NCBI RefSeq assembly: GCF_900184795.1
Contig: NZ_FXXN01000028.1
Location: forward strand, 62,001 to 126,000
Origin: Magnetospirillum sp. 15-1
Lineage (GTDB): Bacteria; Pseudomonadota; Alphaproteobacteria; Rhodospirillales; Magnetospirillaceae
Direction: 5' to 3'
Length of the DNA: 64,000 nucleotides
The position numbers and the translations under genes are program-made. Under the pieces are notes generated by a model that worked only from the letters and a program-made list of their open reading frames with translations, searched no databases and was not told the DNA's origin. This document shows positions 47,871-56,986 of the stretch, piece after piece (position 1 is the stretch's first letter; each line of letters opens with the position of its first letter).

Positions 47871-49598
47871 TTAGAACAGGGTACCGGCGGCGAGCGCGAA
47901 ATGCTCGACGACGGGCCCCAGGGCGAGAACGGGGAAGAAGGTCAGGCCGCCGATCACCACGATCACCGCGATCAACAGGCCGATGAACAGCGAGCCATGG
48001 GTGGGGAAGGTGCCGGAAGACGGCGGCACGATCTTCTTGGCGGCCAGGGACCCGGCGATGGCCAGGGTCGGCACGATGATCAGGAAGCGCCCGATCAGCA
48101 TGGCCGCCGCCAGGGTGGTGTTGTAGAACAAGGTGTTGCCCGACAACCCGCCGAACGCCGAACCGTTGTTGCCGGTGGCCGAGGTATAGGCGTAAAGCAC
48201 CTCGCTCAGGCCATGCGGCCCCGCCGCGCTCATCCCCGCCAGCCCGGCCGGCAGCACCATGGCCAGGGCGCCGAAGCCCAGGATGGACAGCGGGAAGATC
48301 AGGATGCACAGCACCGCCAGCTTGACCTCCTTGGCCTCCATCTTCTTGCCCAGGTATTCCGGGGTGCGGCCCACCATCAGCCCGGCGATGAACACCGCGA
48401 CGATGACGAAGACGATCATGCCGTGCAAGCCGCAGCCGACGCCGCCGAAGATCACCTCGCCCAGCATGATGTTGACCAGCGGCACCATGCCGCCCAGCGG
48501 CGTGAAGCTGTCATGCATGGAATTGACCGCGCCGGTGGAGGTGCCGGTGGTGGCCGCGGCGAAGATGGCCGAATTGGCGACGCCGAAGCGGACCTCCTTG
48601 CCCTCCATGTTGCCGCCCGGCGCCACGTCGGTGGAGGCAACGTCGACGCCCATGGCCTGGACCAGCGGATTGCCCGCCGCCTCGGCCCAGTAGCAGACGC
48701 CGATGCCAATGGCCAGCATCAGGGCCATGGCGATGTAGATGGCGCGGGCCTGACGCTTGTCGCCGATCATGCGGCCGAAGGCGAAGACCAGACCGGCCGA
48801 GATCAGCAGCTCGCCCGCCATCTCGATCAGGTTGCTGAGCGCCGTGGGATTCTCGAAGGGATGGGCCGAGTTGGCGTTGAAGAAGCCGCCGCCATTGGTG
48901 CCCAGGTGCTTGATCGCCACCTGTGACGCCACCGGCCCCTGGGCGATCACCTGCTTGGCGCCCTCCAGGGTGGTGGCCTCGGTGTAGGCGTCGAGGTTTT
49001 GGGGCATGCCCTGCCCGACCAGGACCAGGCAGACGATGACCGCCAGCGGCAGCAAGACGTAAAGGATCGAACGCACGGCATCGACGTAGAAGTTCCCCAC
49101 CGTCTTGGCCTGCCGGCGATTGAACCCGCGCACCAGCGCCACCAGCACCGCCATGCCGGTGGCCGCCGAGGTGAAGTTCTTCACCGTCATGCCCAGCATC
49201 TGGGTGAGATAGGCCATGGTGCTTTCGCCGCCATAGTTCTGCCAGTTGGTGTTGGTGGTGAAGCTGATTGCGGTGTTGAAGGCGAGGTCGGGAGCGACCG
49301 CCGACATCTCCGCCGGATTGAGCGGCAGCAGCGCCTGCAGGCGCATCACGGCATACATCAAGAGCAGGCCGATCAGGCTGAACATCAGGCAGGAGACGGC
49401 ATAGACCGTCCAATGCTGCTCCTGGTCCGGCTTGATCAGGCAGATTTTGTAGATCAGGCGCTCGACGGGTCCCAGCACCGGATCGAGCCAGGTCTTTTCG
49501 CCCGAATAGACGCGGGCCATGTAGGCCCCCAACGGGATCGCCCCCGCCGTGACCACGGCGAAGAAGATGACGACTTGCAGAATGCCTGCGGCGTTCAC
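47871..49598 (-). CDS. kdpA: Potassium-transporting ATPase subunit A
   Basis: 575 residues with about ten membrane segments. The four selectivity-like loops include [52 protein letters not shown] and [14 protein letters not shown] was chosen as start because AGGAG lies seven bases before it. It is the K+ channel-like subunit. Confidence 0.96.
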   Translation of the reverse strand: MNAAGILQVVIFFAVVTAGAIPLGAYMARVYSGEKTWLDPVLGPVERLIYKICLIKPDQEQHWTVYAVSCLMFSLIGLLLMYAVMRLQALLPLNPAEMSAVAPDLAFNTAISFTTNTNWQNYGGESTMAYLTQMLGMTVKNFTSAATGMAVLVALVRGFNRRQAKTVGNFYVDAVRSILYVLLPLAVIVCLVLVGQGMPQNLDAYTEATTLEGAKQVIAQGPVASQVAIKHLGTNGGGFFNANSAHPFENPTALSNLIEMAGELLISAGLVFAFGRMIGDKRQARAIYIAMALMLAIGIGVCYWAEAAGNPLVQAMGVDVASTDVAPGGNMEGKEVRFGVANSAIFAAATTGTSTGAVNSMHDSFTPLGGMVPLVNIMLGEVIFGGVGCGLHGMIVFVIVAVFIAGLMVGRTPEYLGKKMEAKEVKLAVLCILIFPLSILGFGALAMVLPAGLAGMSAAGPHGLSEVLYAYTSATGNNGSAFGGLSGNTLFYNTTLAAAMLIGRFLIIVPTLAIAGSLAAKKIVPPSSGTFPTHGSLFIGLLIAVIVVIGGLTFFPVLALGPVVEHFALAAGTLF

Positions 49599-49608
49599 GG
49601 CCGGTCTC

Positions 49609-49698
49609 CTAGAACCGTTCGGGACGGATGAGGGCGTAGACCAGGTAGACCGCGAGGCCCGCCACGGTGACACCCCCAAGGATCAGATCGAGAGTCAT
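49609..49698 (-). CDS. kdpF: Potassium-transporting ATPase subunit F
   Basis: 29 residues: one helix ([20 protein letters not shown]) ending in LIRPERF, the normal KdpF form. A GGAGGGGAATTC leader precedes the ATG. It is 10 bases upstream of kdpA. Confidence 0.9.
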   Translation of the reverse strand: MTLDLILGGVTVAGLAVYLVYALIRPERF

Positions 49699-49711
49699 GA
49701 ATTCCCCTCCT

Positions 49712-49795
49712 TCAGACACGCTCGCAGGCATGGACGAACAGTGCGCCCAGGGCAAAGAAGGCAAGCACGGCGGCGACGAGCACCATGTCGAGCAT
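49712..49795 (-). CDS. 27-residue membrane peptide upstream of kdpF
   Basis: ATG at 49795, stop at 49712: MLDMVLVAAVLAFFALGALF followed by VHACERV. It has a GGAGAG site, one hydrophobic helix and a C-terminal Cys-Glu-Arg. It lies 13 bases before kdpF and is the first gene of the kdp transcript. I recall similar tiny frames upstream of kdpF in other bacteria, without a name. It may be a small subunit or a leader peptide. Confidence 0.6.
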   Translation of the reverse strand: MLDMVLVAAVLAFFALGALFVHACERV

Positions 49796-49847
49796 CGCTG
49801 CTCTCCAGTTGAAATTTCAGGTGATGACAACCCTACGCCCATTGCGC

Positions 49848-49876
49848 ATTAAGGTTCCAAGCGGGAGTGCATAAAG
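49848..49876 (-). promoter_or_regulatory. Conserved kdp-type control element, copy 2
   Basis: Second copy of the 29-base block also at 44248-44276 (23 identical positions). It lies 53-81 bases upstream of the first small gene of the kdp operon, a suitable place for KdpE binding. Confidence 0.6.
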
Positions 49877-49914
49877 AACGCGTAAATGCCCGCACCGCCC
49901 GTGCCTCGGCGCGG

Positions 49915-50538
49915 TCAGGCGAGGAGCGGCCCGTAAAGCCACACCATCCAGATGGCGAAGCACAAGGGGGGGCCGAACGGAATGGGGTCATGGGCGGACG
50001 GCCCCCCTAAGAACAGCCGGCTTGCGGCGACCACGGACAATGCGGTCGCCGAGGCGAGGACGACGACCGACGGCAGCGCCTCCCATCCCATCCAGGCCCC
50101 GGCGGCGGCGATGAGCTTGGCGTCGCCTTGGCCGATTCCGTCGCGCCCGCGCCAGACGCGATAGCCGGCCGCCAGGGCGGACAGGGCGCCATAACCGATC
50201 AGGCCGCCCAATCCATGCGCCAGCATCTCCGCCGTTCCCGACGAGAAAACCAGCCCCGCTCCGGCCAGGGGCAGGGTCAGCGCATCGGGCAGGCGCAGAT
50301 CGATCTGGTCGACCAGGGCGAGGGAAAGCAGCACCCAGGCCAGCAGAAGGGTGGCCGGCAGCCACGGCGCGGGAACCACCGCCGCCGACCACAGGCCGAG
50401 GCCGGTCTGCCCGCAAGCCGCCACAGGCAGCAGCCACGGCCGCCGCTTGCCGTCTCCCAGATATTGGACGACCGGGGCGACGGCCATGCCGAAACCCGAC
50501 GAGACGGCCAGCAGGACGGAAGTCGACAGCGTCGTCAT
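49915..50538 (-). CDS. gspO: Prepilin peptidase (type IV leader peptidase), short form
   Basis: 207 residues. The catalytic aspartates are in LVDQIDLRLPDALT and GRDGIGQGDAKLIAAAGAWMG. Full-length GspO/PilD has about 260-290 residues; the N-terminal methylase segment with its zinc cysteines is absent. It should still cleave prepilin leaders, perhaps without methylation. It is the last gene of the secretion operon, overlapping gspK (TGATG), which favours the ATG at 50538 over a GTG one codon before. Confidence 0.85.
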   Translation of the reverse strand: MTTLSTSVLLAVSSGFGMAVAPVVQYLGDGKRRPWLLPVAACGQTGLGLWSAAVVPAPWLPATLLLAWVLLSLALVDQIDLRLPDALTLPLAGAGLVFSSGTAEMLAHGLGGLIGYGALSALAAGYRVWRGRDGIGQGDAKLIAAAGAWMGWEALPSVVVLASATALSVVAASRLFLGGPSAHDPIPFGPPLCFAIWMVWLYGPLLA

Positions 50539-51404
50539 CACATCTCCTGCCGGTGGGCGCGCACCCGGAAGGGTCGCGCCCGGTTGCCGGTCAGTTGGGC
50601 GACGGTGGCGTGGACGACGCGCCCGCCCGTGGGGCTTTCGGCCTGGACCCTGATGGTGAGCGGCCGCCCGACCGGCGAGGGATCGTCGGTGATCTCCAGC
50701 GCGGTTTTGGCGCCGCCGGCCCTGTCCCTTTCCCGAGCCAGAACCTCGACGGAATGCTCGCTCACCCCCAGCATGGCCATGGCGGCGAGCGGCGTCGCCG
50801 TCTTCCGGTTGAACGTTCCCGGCTCTCCGAAGAACAGGGTCAGCGACGGGGCGATGCGCGCCAGGATGTCCGGCGTCATTCCCCGGATATGCCGCAATTC
50901 GTCGATGGTGCGGATCTTGCCGTTGCGCGGACCGATCTCGGCGCCCAGCGCGGCATACGCCGCGGCCTCGGCACCATTGAGGCGGGTATTGTTGTCGACA
51001 TCGATCCAGTCGAGGATGGCCGCGACCAGTCCGTCGAGCTGCCGTCCCTGAACCCCTGCTCCCGCCAGCAGGCGGCGCACGGTATCCTCGTCGGCGCTGT
51101 TGATGGGGACCTTGCCCCGTTCGTCCTCGACGGCGATGGTCAGCACCAGGCCGTCGAAGCGGATCTGGCGCGCCGTTCCGTCCATGGACCAGCGGTTGGC
51201 CCGCTCCCCCATTCCCAGGCCGTGCAGCGCCATCATCAGCCCGGCATCGGCCGCCGCGTCCAGGCGCGCCCTCTCCAGGCGGGCCTGAACCACGGCGGCA
51301 TCCCCCATGTTCGCCCGGACCACGAAAAGACTGAGGCCGGCGAAGAGGCCGGCGGCGATCATCGCCATCACCAGGGCGAAGCCCGCGTCGGCCCGGTGTT
51401 TCAC
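50538..51404 (-). CDS. gspK: Type II secretion minor pseudopilin GspK
   Basis: 288 residues. The prepilin start MKHRADAG-FALVMAMIAAGLF lacks Glu at +5, as expected for GspK, which caps the pseudopilus tip. The alpha-helical domain follows (INSADEDTVRRLLAGAG, IRTIDELRHIRGMTPDILARIAPSLTLF). The GTG start overlaps the gspD stop. Confidence 0.9.
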   Translation of the reverse strand: MKHRADAGFALVMAMIAAGLFAGLSLFVVRANMGDAAVVQARLERARLDAAADAGLMMALHGLGMGERANRWSMDGTARQIRFDGLVLTIAVEDERGKVPINSADEDTVRRLLAGAGVQGRQLDGLVAAILDWIDVDNNTRLNGAEAAAYAALGAEIGPRNGKIRTIDELRHIRGMTPDILARIAPSLTLFFGEPGTFNRKTATPLAAMAMLGVSEHSVEVLARERDRAGGAKTALEITDDPSPVGRPLTIRVQAESPTGGRVVHATVAQLTGNRARPFRVRAHRQEM

Positions 51405-53527
51405 CGACCCGGCTCCTTGCCCGACGTGATCGGCGTCACGGTCAGGATATTGCGGCGCAATTCGTCGGTGATCGCCTGGGCATCGTTGGCGTTGCGCACC
51501 ACGTGGGGAGTGAGCAGCACCAGCAGTTCGGTCCGGTCGCGGGTGTTGTCGGTGGTGCCGAACAGCGGCCCGAGCAACGGCACGTCATTGAGCAGCGGCA
51601 CGCCACTCTTGGTTCGCTTCAAATTATCGCGAATGAGGCCGCCCAGGGCCACCGTCTGGCCGTCCTGCACCGCCACCGAACTGGAAATCTTGCGTTGCTG
51701 GATGGTGGGAGAATCCAGGTTGGAAGAGGTCGTGGTGGAAACGTCGCTGACCTCCTGGGAAATGTCGAGCAGCACCAGACCGCTGTCGTTCACCCGCGGC
51801 GTCACCTTCAAGATCACGCCGGTGTCGCGATACTCTATGGAATTGACCACCGGTGAACCGGAGGTAACGGTGCTCACCGACGATTGAGTGGAGATCGGCA
51901 CCTGGTCGCCAACCTGCAGCGAGGCCGTCTGGTTGTTGAGGACCAGCAATTGCGGCGACGACACCACATTGACGTTGGTAACGTCGTCAAGGGCGTTCAC
52001 GACGGCCTGTATTCCGCTTTGATTGGACAGCAGATACGAGAAGCCGGGGAATGTCTGCTTGGGAGATTTCGTCGTTCCCGATGTCAGCGAGAAGTTGTTC
52101 ATCCCCGTCTTGAAATACCACTCGACGCCATAGCGCAGGGCATCGTTGAGGGTCACCTCGGTGATCATCGCCTCGATCAGGACCTGCAGAGGCATCACGT
52201 CGAGCTTGCGCAGCGCCTTTTCGACGATCTCGTACTCGCGGGACGTCGCGTAGATGACGATGGCGTTGTTGGTGTCGTCGCTGGTCACCGAAATCGAGGC
52301 CCCGCCCTCCGCCAGGCGCAATTGCTGGCCGGCGACCTGCTGCGCCGGGTCGCGCTGGGGAACGGCCGCGGCTTGCGGAAAGGCGCTGCCGGTATTCCGC
52401 GTTCCCGTCGTTCCCACGACGGAGCCCCCGGCGGCCATGGACGAGCTCATTGCCGTGGAAGCTGCGGCCTGATTGCCGGCGGCGCCGCCGAACAGGCCGG
52501 ACAGCACATTGGCCAGATTGGAGGCCCGGCCGCTTTGGACCCGGTATACGAACAGGCGGCGTTCGCCGCCTTCGCCTTCGCGATCCAACTCCTCCGCCCA
52601 ATAGCGAACGTCGTCGATGTAGCGGGGCTGAGGTGAAATGACGACGATGGCGTTCAACCGGGTCAGCGGAACCAGCCGGACCAGCCCGGCGGATGGCGAT
52701 CCCTCGGAATTGACGATCTGGTTCAACTCCTCGGTCAGACGGCGAGCATCGGCGCGCTGCAAGGTGATCAGCGAAAACGACATTCCGGCCAACCAGTCCA
52801 CGTCGAACTGCTCGACCATCGCCCGCAGGGAAACCCGCTCGGTGGACGATCCGGTCACCAGCAGAACGTTGCGCGACGGATCGGCCTGGATGGAACGTTC
52901 CGGCACCATCGGGTCGAACAGCTTCTTCAGTGCCGTGGCGTTGACGTAACGCAGGGTCACCGCCTCGGTTCCGTAGCCTACGGTTTCCCGCCCCACCAGG
53001 GCTGGCTGACGGCTGGCTTCGGCCAACGGCACGATGGCATAGCCCTGGTCACGCCGGATCAGCCCCAGCCCGGCGGATTTGAGGCTGGTTTCCAGCGTGG
53101 GCAGCACCTCGTCCCGACCGATCGGCTGGGCGGTCTCGACCGTGACGTTGCCGGTGGCATTGGCCTCGACGACGTATTTGAGGCCGAGGATATCCCCGAG
53201 GACGGCCTTCGCCACATCCCGGACGTCGACGCTGACGAAATTGAGAGAGACCCGCCCGTCGGACGTCCCCGTCGCGGCGCCATGGGACCGCGACGGTGCG
53301 ACGAAGCGCTGGTTGCCCAGCACGGTTTCGACCCGCGGCGGCGATGCGGCGGGAGCGGCCACCGCCGGCATTTCGGCCAAGGGCGCCTCCGCCGCCGCCA
53401 CGGCCGGGGCTTTGGCGGGCGGCGGCACCTGACGCGCCTCGAAGCGGGAAGAAGAACACCCCACGACCATCAGGACCAGAAGGCAAAAGCCACCGAGCCG
53501 CCCCAGCCGGCGGAGCACCGACGCCAT
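51401..53527 (-). CDS. gspD: Type II secretion secretin GspD
   Basis: 708 residues. Lipoprotein-type signal (GGFCLLVLMVVGC) followed by a Pro/Ala-rich stretch, N0-N3 domains (VSLNFVSVDVRDVAKAVLGD, VLLVTGSSTERVSLRAMVEQFD, RLNAIVVI) and the secretin domain (VPISTQSSVSTVTSG, GVPLLNDVPLLGPLFG). Forms the outer-membrane channel. The reading frame is continuous upstream with that of gspM, but the ATG at 53527 overlapping the gspC stop (TGATG) is the likely start. Confidence 0.93.
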   Translation of the reverse strand: MASVLRRLGRLGGFCLLVLMVVGCSSSRFEARQVPPPAKAPAVAAAEAPLAEMPAVAAPAASPPRVETVLGNQRFVAPSRSHGAATGTSDGRVSLNFVSVDVRDVAKAVLGDILGLKYVVEANATGNVTVETAQPIGRDEVLPTLETSLKSAGLGLIRRDQGYAIVPLAEASRQPALVGRETVGYGTEAVTLRYVNATALKKLFDPMVPERSIQADPSRNVLLVTGSSTERVSLRAMVEQFDVDWLAGMSFSLITLQRADARRLTEELNQIVNSEGSPSAGLVRLVPLTRLNAIVVISPQPRYIDDVRYWAEELDREGEGGERRLFVYRVQSGRASNLANVLSGLFGGAAGNQAAASTAMSSSMAAGGSVVGTTGTRNTGSAFPQAAAVPQRDPAQQVAGQQLRLAEGGASISVTSDDTNNAIVIYATSREYEIVEKALRKLDVMPLQVLIEAMITEVTLNDALRYGVEWYFKTGMNNFSLTSGTTKSPKQTFPGFSYLLSNQSGIQAVVNALDDVTNVNVVSSPQLLVLNNQTASLQVGDQVPISTQSSVSTVTSGSPVVNSIEYRDTGVILKVTPRVNDSGLVLLDISQEVSDVSTTTSSNLDSPTIQQRKISSSVAVQDGQTVALGGLIRDNLKRTKSGVPLLNDVPLLGPLFGTTDNTRDRTELLVLLTPHVVRNANDAQAITDELRRNILTVTPITSGKEPGR

Positions 53528-54123
53528 CACGGAGCCCCCTTGGGCCGCCCGCCGGCCGGAGCGGGGACCGTGCGGAGCCGTTTCGCATCGAGCGACAGCG
53601 TCCGGCTGACGCCATCCTTCTCGAACACCAGAGTCTTGGGCTCGATCCCGGCCAGCGTCCAACCTTCCAGCCTCTGCCCCGACAGCAGCCGCACCGGCTT
53701 TCCGGCCGGCGTCCGGACCACCGCCGTTGCCTGGGATTCCATGAGGCCGATCCCCAGCACCGCATAGCCGTCGAGGCTGGACCCCTCGGAAGCGCGCGGT
53801 GGCGCGGGGCGGCGGCTGGGGGTGAACAGCGGCCGCGCCGTGATCGCCGGCCATTCCGCCATGGGGAACACCGGCTGCTCCCTCCCGGCCGGCGGGCCGC
53901 GACGGCCGGAAGGCGGCTCGGTCTGGCCGGGAGCAGCCATCTGGACGGCGACAAGGGCGAGCAACACCGCGCTCGACAGCAGCAGGGGGCGATGGCGGCC
54001 GAGACGGATCGCCGTCGGCCGGCTGAGTGAAAGCGGAAACCACGAGCGTGGCGTCGAGCGGTTCCAATTCCCCAGTATCCGCCGGACGATCCGCGACAAT
54101 GGAAAGAAAGTCGACGACAACAT
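53527..54123 (-). CDS. gspC: Type II secretion GspC-like inner membrane protein
   Basis: 198 residues from the ATG at 54123, which has GAGG seven bases before it. One membrane helix (RPLLLSSAVLLALVAVQMAA) is followed by a Pro-rich linker and a homology-region-like domain (RPLFTPSRRP, SSLDGYAVLGIGLMESQATAVV, LLSGQRLEGWTLAGIEPKTLVFE). GspC links the inner-membrane platform to the secretin. No PDZ domain is present. A GspN-like label is also possible. Confidence 0.75.
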   Translation of the reverse strand: MLSSTFFPLSRIVRRILGNWNRSTPRSWFPLSLSRPTAIRLGRHRPLLLSSAVLLALVAVQMAAPGQTEPPSGRRGPPAGREQPVFPMAEWPAITARPLFTPSRRPAPPRASEGSSLDGYAVLGIGLMESQATAVVRTPAGKPVRLLSGQRLEGWTLAGIEPKTLVFEKDGVSRTLSLDAKRLRTVPAPAGGRPKGAP

Positions 54124-54562
54124 ATGGTTCCTCGCTCTCAAGGCGGCGCAAACTGCGATAGAGTTGCTCGTGGGTCAGGCGGAGATCCGTTCTGACCCGA
54201 ACCCAATGCTCCGGAACACCGTCATCCGTTCCCTGTATGGCTTTCACTGCTCCACCTTCTCCATTTACCGTGCCGGCCACCCGGTCTTTCAGGGCTTCGG
54301 CGGCCAGGGCGGCCGTCGAGGCGCGCAGCGCGTATCTTCCGGCGCTCCCAGCCTGGATCGACGCCTGAGTCCGCAAGGCGGGAAGTGCGTCGACGAGCCG
54401 CCGGTCACGCTCGATCCGGGCCGACAGGGCCTGCCTCTCGTCGTCCCGACGAAGGGCGCCACCGACCACCGGATCGATCACCGCCACCCAAACCAGGACG
54501 ACGGCGGCGACCAGGAGGGCAAGGGCGACCACGCGGCGCTCCCGATGCGTCATCGCCTTCAT
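54014..54562 (-). CDS. gspM: Type II secretion GspM; 3' end not closed by its own stop
   Basis: Starts MKAMTHRERRVVALALLVAAV with one membrane helix and a periplasmic domain (HEQLYRSLRRLESEEPYVVVDFLSIVAD). The recognisable domain ends about residue 180 (LDATLVVSAFTQ). No stop follows there: the frame stays open through the whole gspC region and enters gspD in phase. The given end is where family similarity stops. Either a frameshift has removed the stop or a long read-through product is made. It overlaps gspC by about 100 bases. Confidence 0.7.
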
Positions 54563-55572
54563 GGCCGCTCCACCGGCTTGCGCCGGGCGGTGATCTCGAA
54601 AGGCTTGGCGCGCGACGGCGTCTGGATGGCGGCGGCAACAACCGGCCGCGCATCGGTCAGCAACGGGGCGGATTCGATCAGGGCAAGCACGTCCGCATCG
54701 CCGCGATTCCAGCCGGCGACCCGCACCGTCGCGCCATCCCATTCGAAGCGCCGGATCCAGACGTCATCGGGCAGGGACCGGCTCAGACCGTCCAGAATCG
54801 GCAGCGGCGAGTTCACCTCCTTGCGCCGAACCAGCTCGTTGCGCCGGGCTGCCTCCCGTTCGACCGAGGCCAGCAGCTTCTCCGCCGTCTGCACCATGGG
54901 TTTCGCCGCGTCGACCTGCTGCCGCAACGTTTCCACCGACAGCATGTCGCGAACCACGAACACCACCGGATTGAGCAGCAGCAGGGCGGCGACCAACGCC
55001 CGCAATCCGCCCGCCCACCGGTCTTTTGCCGCGCCCCCGCCCTCCCGCAGGGCCGGAAGGAAGTCGAAACGGGGCCGGCCGTCCCCGTCGGCCAGCATCA
55101 GGGCCGAAGGCGTCAGGCCAAGGGCTTGCGCCCGGTCAAGCGCCGTCCCGGCCTCCTCTCGGGGCAGTATGCCGACCAGGACGGTCTGGCGGGCCTGATC
55201 CCGGCTTTCGACGAAGAGATCGAACAGGACTTGGCCCGCCTCGAACGGCGCCAGGCGCTCGATGTCCAGGGCGATCAGCCGCCGCGAATCGGCCCCCGAC
55301 AGCAGGGGCAGGTCCATACGCCGGATCAGCCCGGCATGGTTGGGCAGGCAAAGGGCGGCCTTGCCGCATTCGGCGACGGCGAGCGGGCCGCCCGTGGCGT
55401 CCTCGGCGTGAAACCCGTCCCCGGACAGGCGGATGATCGCCCGCGCCGGATCGCCGGGACGCCAGCGCTCCGGCACCATGGCCCGCAATTCGTCCAGCCA
55501 CCAGCGGACGCCCCGCTCGATCAGGCGGCCCACCGTCCGGATATCGGCGTTGAGGAGCCCGGCGATATCCAT
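54559..55572 (-). CDS. gspL: Type II secretion GspL
   Basis: 337 residues. The cytoplasmic actin-like part includes MDLPLLSGADSRRLIALDIERLAPFEAGQVLFD. A membrane helix (GGLRALVAALLLLNPVVFVV) and a PilN-like periplasmic domain follow. It recruits the ATPase GspE to the membrane. ATG at 55572 overlaps the gspJ stop. Confidence 0.88.
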   Translation of the reverse strand: MDIAGLLNADIRTVGRLIERGVRWWLDELRAMVPERWRPGDPARAIIRLSGDGFHAEDATGGPLAVAECGKAALCLPNHAGLIRRMDLPLLSGADSRRLIALDIERLAPFEAGQVLFDLFVESRDQARQTVLVGILPREEAGTALDRAQALGLTPSALMLADGDGRPRFDFLPALREGGGAAKDRWAGGLRALVAALLLLNPVVFVVRDMLSVETLRQQVDAAKPMVQTAEKLLASVEREAARRNELVRRKEVNSPLPILDGLSRSLPDDVWIRRFEWDGATVRVAGWNRGDADVLALIESAPLLTDARPVVAAAIQTPSRAKPFEITARRKPVERP

Positions 55573-56216
55573 CAGCGCCCCCTGCAGCGATCGCCGCCGC
55601 TGTCGAGGGCGCATTCGGTATCCACATCGGCCATGGGATGGACGACCAGATCCGGCCACCATCGCCGGTCGCCGGGGGGAAAGCGGACCCGGACGCGAAT
55701 CAGCTCCGGCGGGGTGGGGCGATTTTGCCATCCGTCGCGCCACCTGGGAGCATTGTCGGGAGGAGCCGAACCGAAATAGGCGATGTCCAGGCTTTGCGCC
55801 CCCTGCAGCAGAACCTCATCCCGGTGCGACGACGGGTCGCGGGCGGTTTCGTACGCGCTGGAAAGAACAAGGGCGCCGCTGGACGCCAACCCGAGCGTAT
55901 AGCGCCGCAGCGCCCCCGGTCCCGGCCCGTCGCCCGGCGGCGCCAGGAACGTGACGCTGGACGGTCCCCCCTGGAAATCCGTGACGAGGGCGCCGCCATC
56001 TCGGCGCGTGCTGGCAGAAAGGCCTTCCATCCGGTATCGCAACACCGTCTCGGCTCCTTCCGCCGCCTCGGCGCCGCGTGCCCGCAGGCCGGTACGGTCC
56101 CAGGCCCGATGCGCCCCACCCAGCCCCGCGACCACCAGCAGGCCGGCCATGCCGAGGAGCGCCAGACTCACCAGCAATTCCACAAGCGTGAATCCCGAAT
56201 CAGCCGGCAGGCGCAA
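55572..56216 (-). CDS. gspJ: Type II secretion minor pseudopilin GspJ
   Basis: 214 residues. Prepilin leader ending in G before FTLVELLVSLALLGMAGLL, with Glu at +5. The start codon is TTG, eight bases after AGGAG. It overlaps gspI by 17 bases. Confidence 0.88.
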   Translation of the reverse strand: MRLPADSGFTLVELLVSLALLGMAGLLVVAGLGGAHRAWDRTGLRARGAEAAEGAETVLRYRMEGLSASTRRDGGALVTDFQGGPSSVTFLAPPGDGPGPGALRRYTLGLASSGALVLSSAYETARDPSSHRDEVLLQGAQSLDIAYFGSAPPDNAPRWRDGWQNRPTPPELIRVRVRFPPGDRRWWPDLVVHPMADVDTECALDSGGDRCRGR

Positions 56217-56577
56217 GGCGCAGACTCCTGAGCTCGACAGTCTTGCCCCATCCGGTCCGGGGGCGAACCAGCACGGTCACCAGCAGCAGGTCGCCGGCAT
56301 CGCTTCGGGCGGCGCCGACGCGATAGGGTCCTATTCCCACACTCCAGGCGAAATCCCCGTCCACCCCCGACACGGCTCCGGCCCTGAGCGGAACTTCCGT
56401 ACCGACGGCGGCAAGCCGGGACTGCGCCACCAGCAACCCCAGCCGCCGGGCCTCGGTCATCCGCGACCGCCCGGCACCGTCGGCCAGGACATCGAGCATC
56501 GCCCCCAAGGTGCCGGCCACCACCGCGACGGCCACCATGGCGTCGAGAACGGCGAAGCCCGCCTGACGGCGGCGCAT
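56200..56577 (-). CDS. gspI: Type II secretion minor pseudopilin GspI
   Basis: 125 residues. MRRRQAG-FAVLDAMVAVAVVAGTLG is the prepilin leader and helix. The +5 residue is Asp in place of the conserved Glu. ATG overlaps the gspH stop. Confidence 0.85.
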   Translation of the reverse strand: MRRRQAGFAVLDAMVAVAVVAGTLGAMLDVLADGAGRSRMTEARRLGLLVAQSRLAAVGTEVPLRAGAVSGVDGDFAWSVGIGPYRVGAARSDAGDLLLVTVLVRPRTGWGKTVELRSLRLAPAG

Positions 56578-56969
56578 CACGGCTCCACCCGGATGATGGT
56601 ACCGGTGCCCGGCTCGGCCAGCACTCCCACGCGCCGGCCGGCGATAGCGATCACGAATCCGTCTCCCGCCGCCGTTCCATCCCGGAAGAAGCGTAGGCCG
56701 CCCGCCCCCGGCTCCAACCACACTCCGTCCGGCATTTCGCGCACCACGCCGCCGGGCAGGATATAGCCGCGGCCACCGCCGGCCGGCAGGACGGAGACGG
56801 CCATGCCGCGCCGCAGAGCCGCCGCCCGCGACAGCCGCAGATCGTGGATCAGGGTATCGGCGCTCTGGCGCAGGGCCATGATCTGTCCTGCCCGCTCCAG
56901 CCGCGGATAGGCCACCGAGCCGATCAGGCCGGCAATGGCGAGTGCGACCAGCATTTCCAACAGGGACAT
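56577..56969 (-). CDS. gspH: Type II secretion pseudopilin GspH, leaderless
   Basis: 130 residues beginning MSLLEMLVALAIAGLIGSVAY. The hydrophobic helix and Glu at +5 are intact, but no basic leader and no Gly at -1 are encoded. No ATG, GTG or TTG occurs between the upstream gspG stop region and this ATG. The globular part is GspH-like (ALRRGMAVSVLPAGG). Confidence 0.8.
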   Translation of the reverse strand: MSLLEMLVALAIAGLIGSVAYPRLERAGQIMALRQSADTLIHDLRLSRAAALRRGMAVSVLPAGGGRGYILPGGVVREMPDGVWLEPGAGGLRFFRDGTAAGDGFVIAIAGRRVGVLAEPGTGTIIRVEP

Positions 56970-56986
56970 GACGCGATCCGCTTTCG

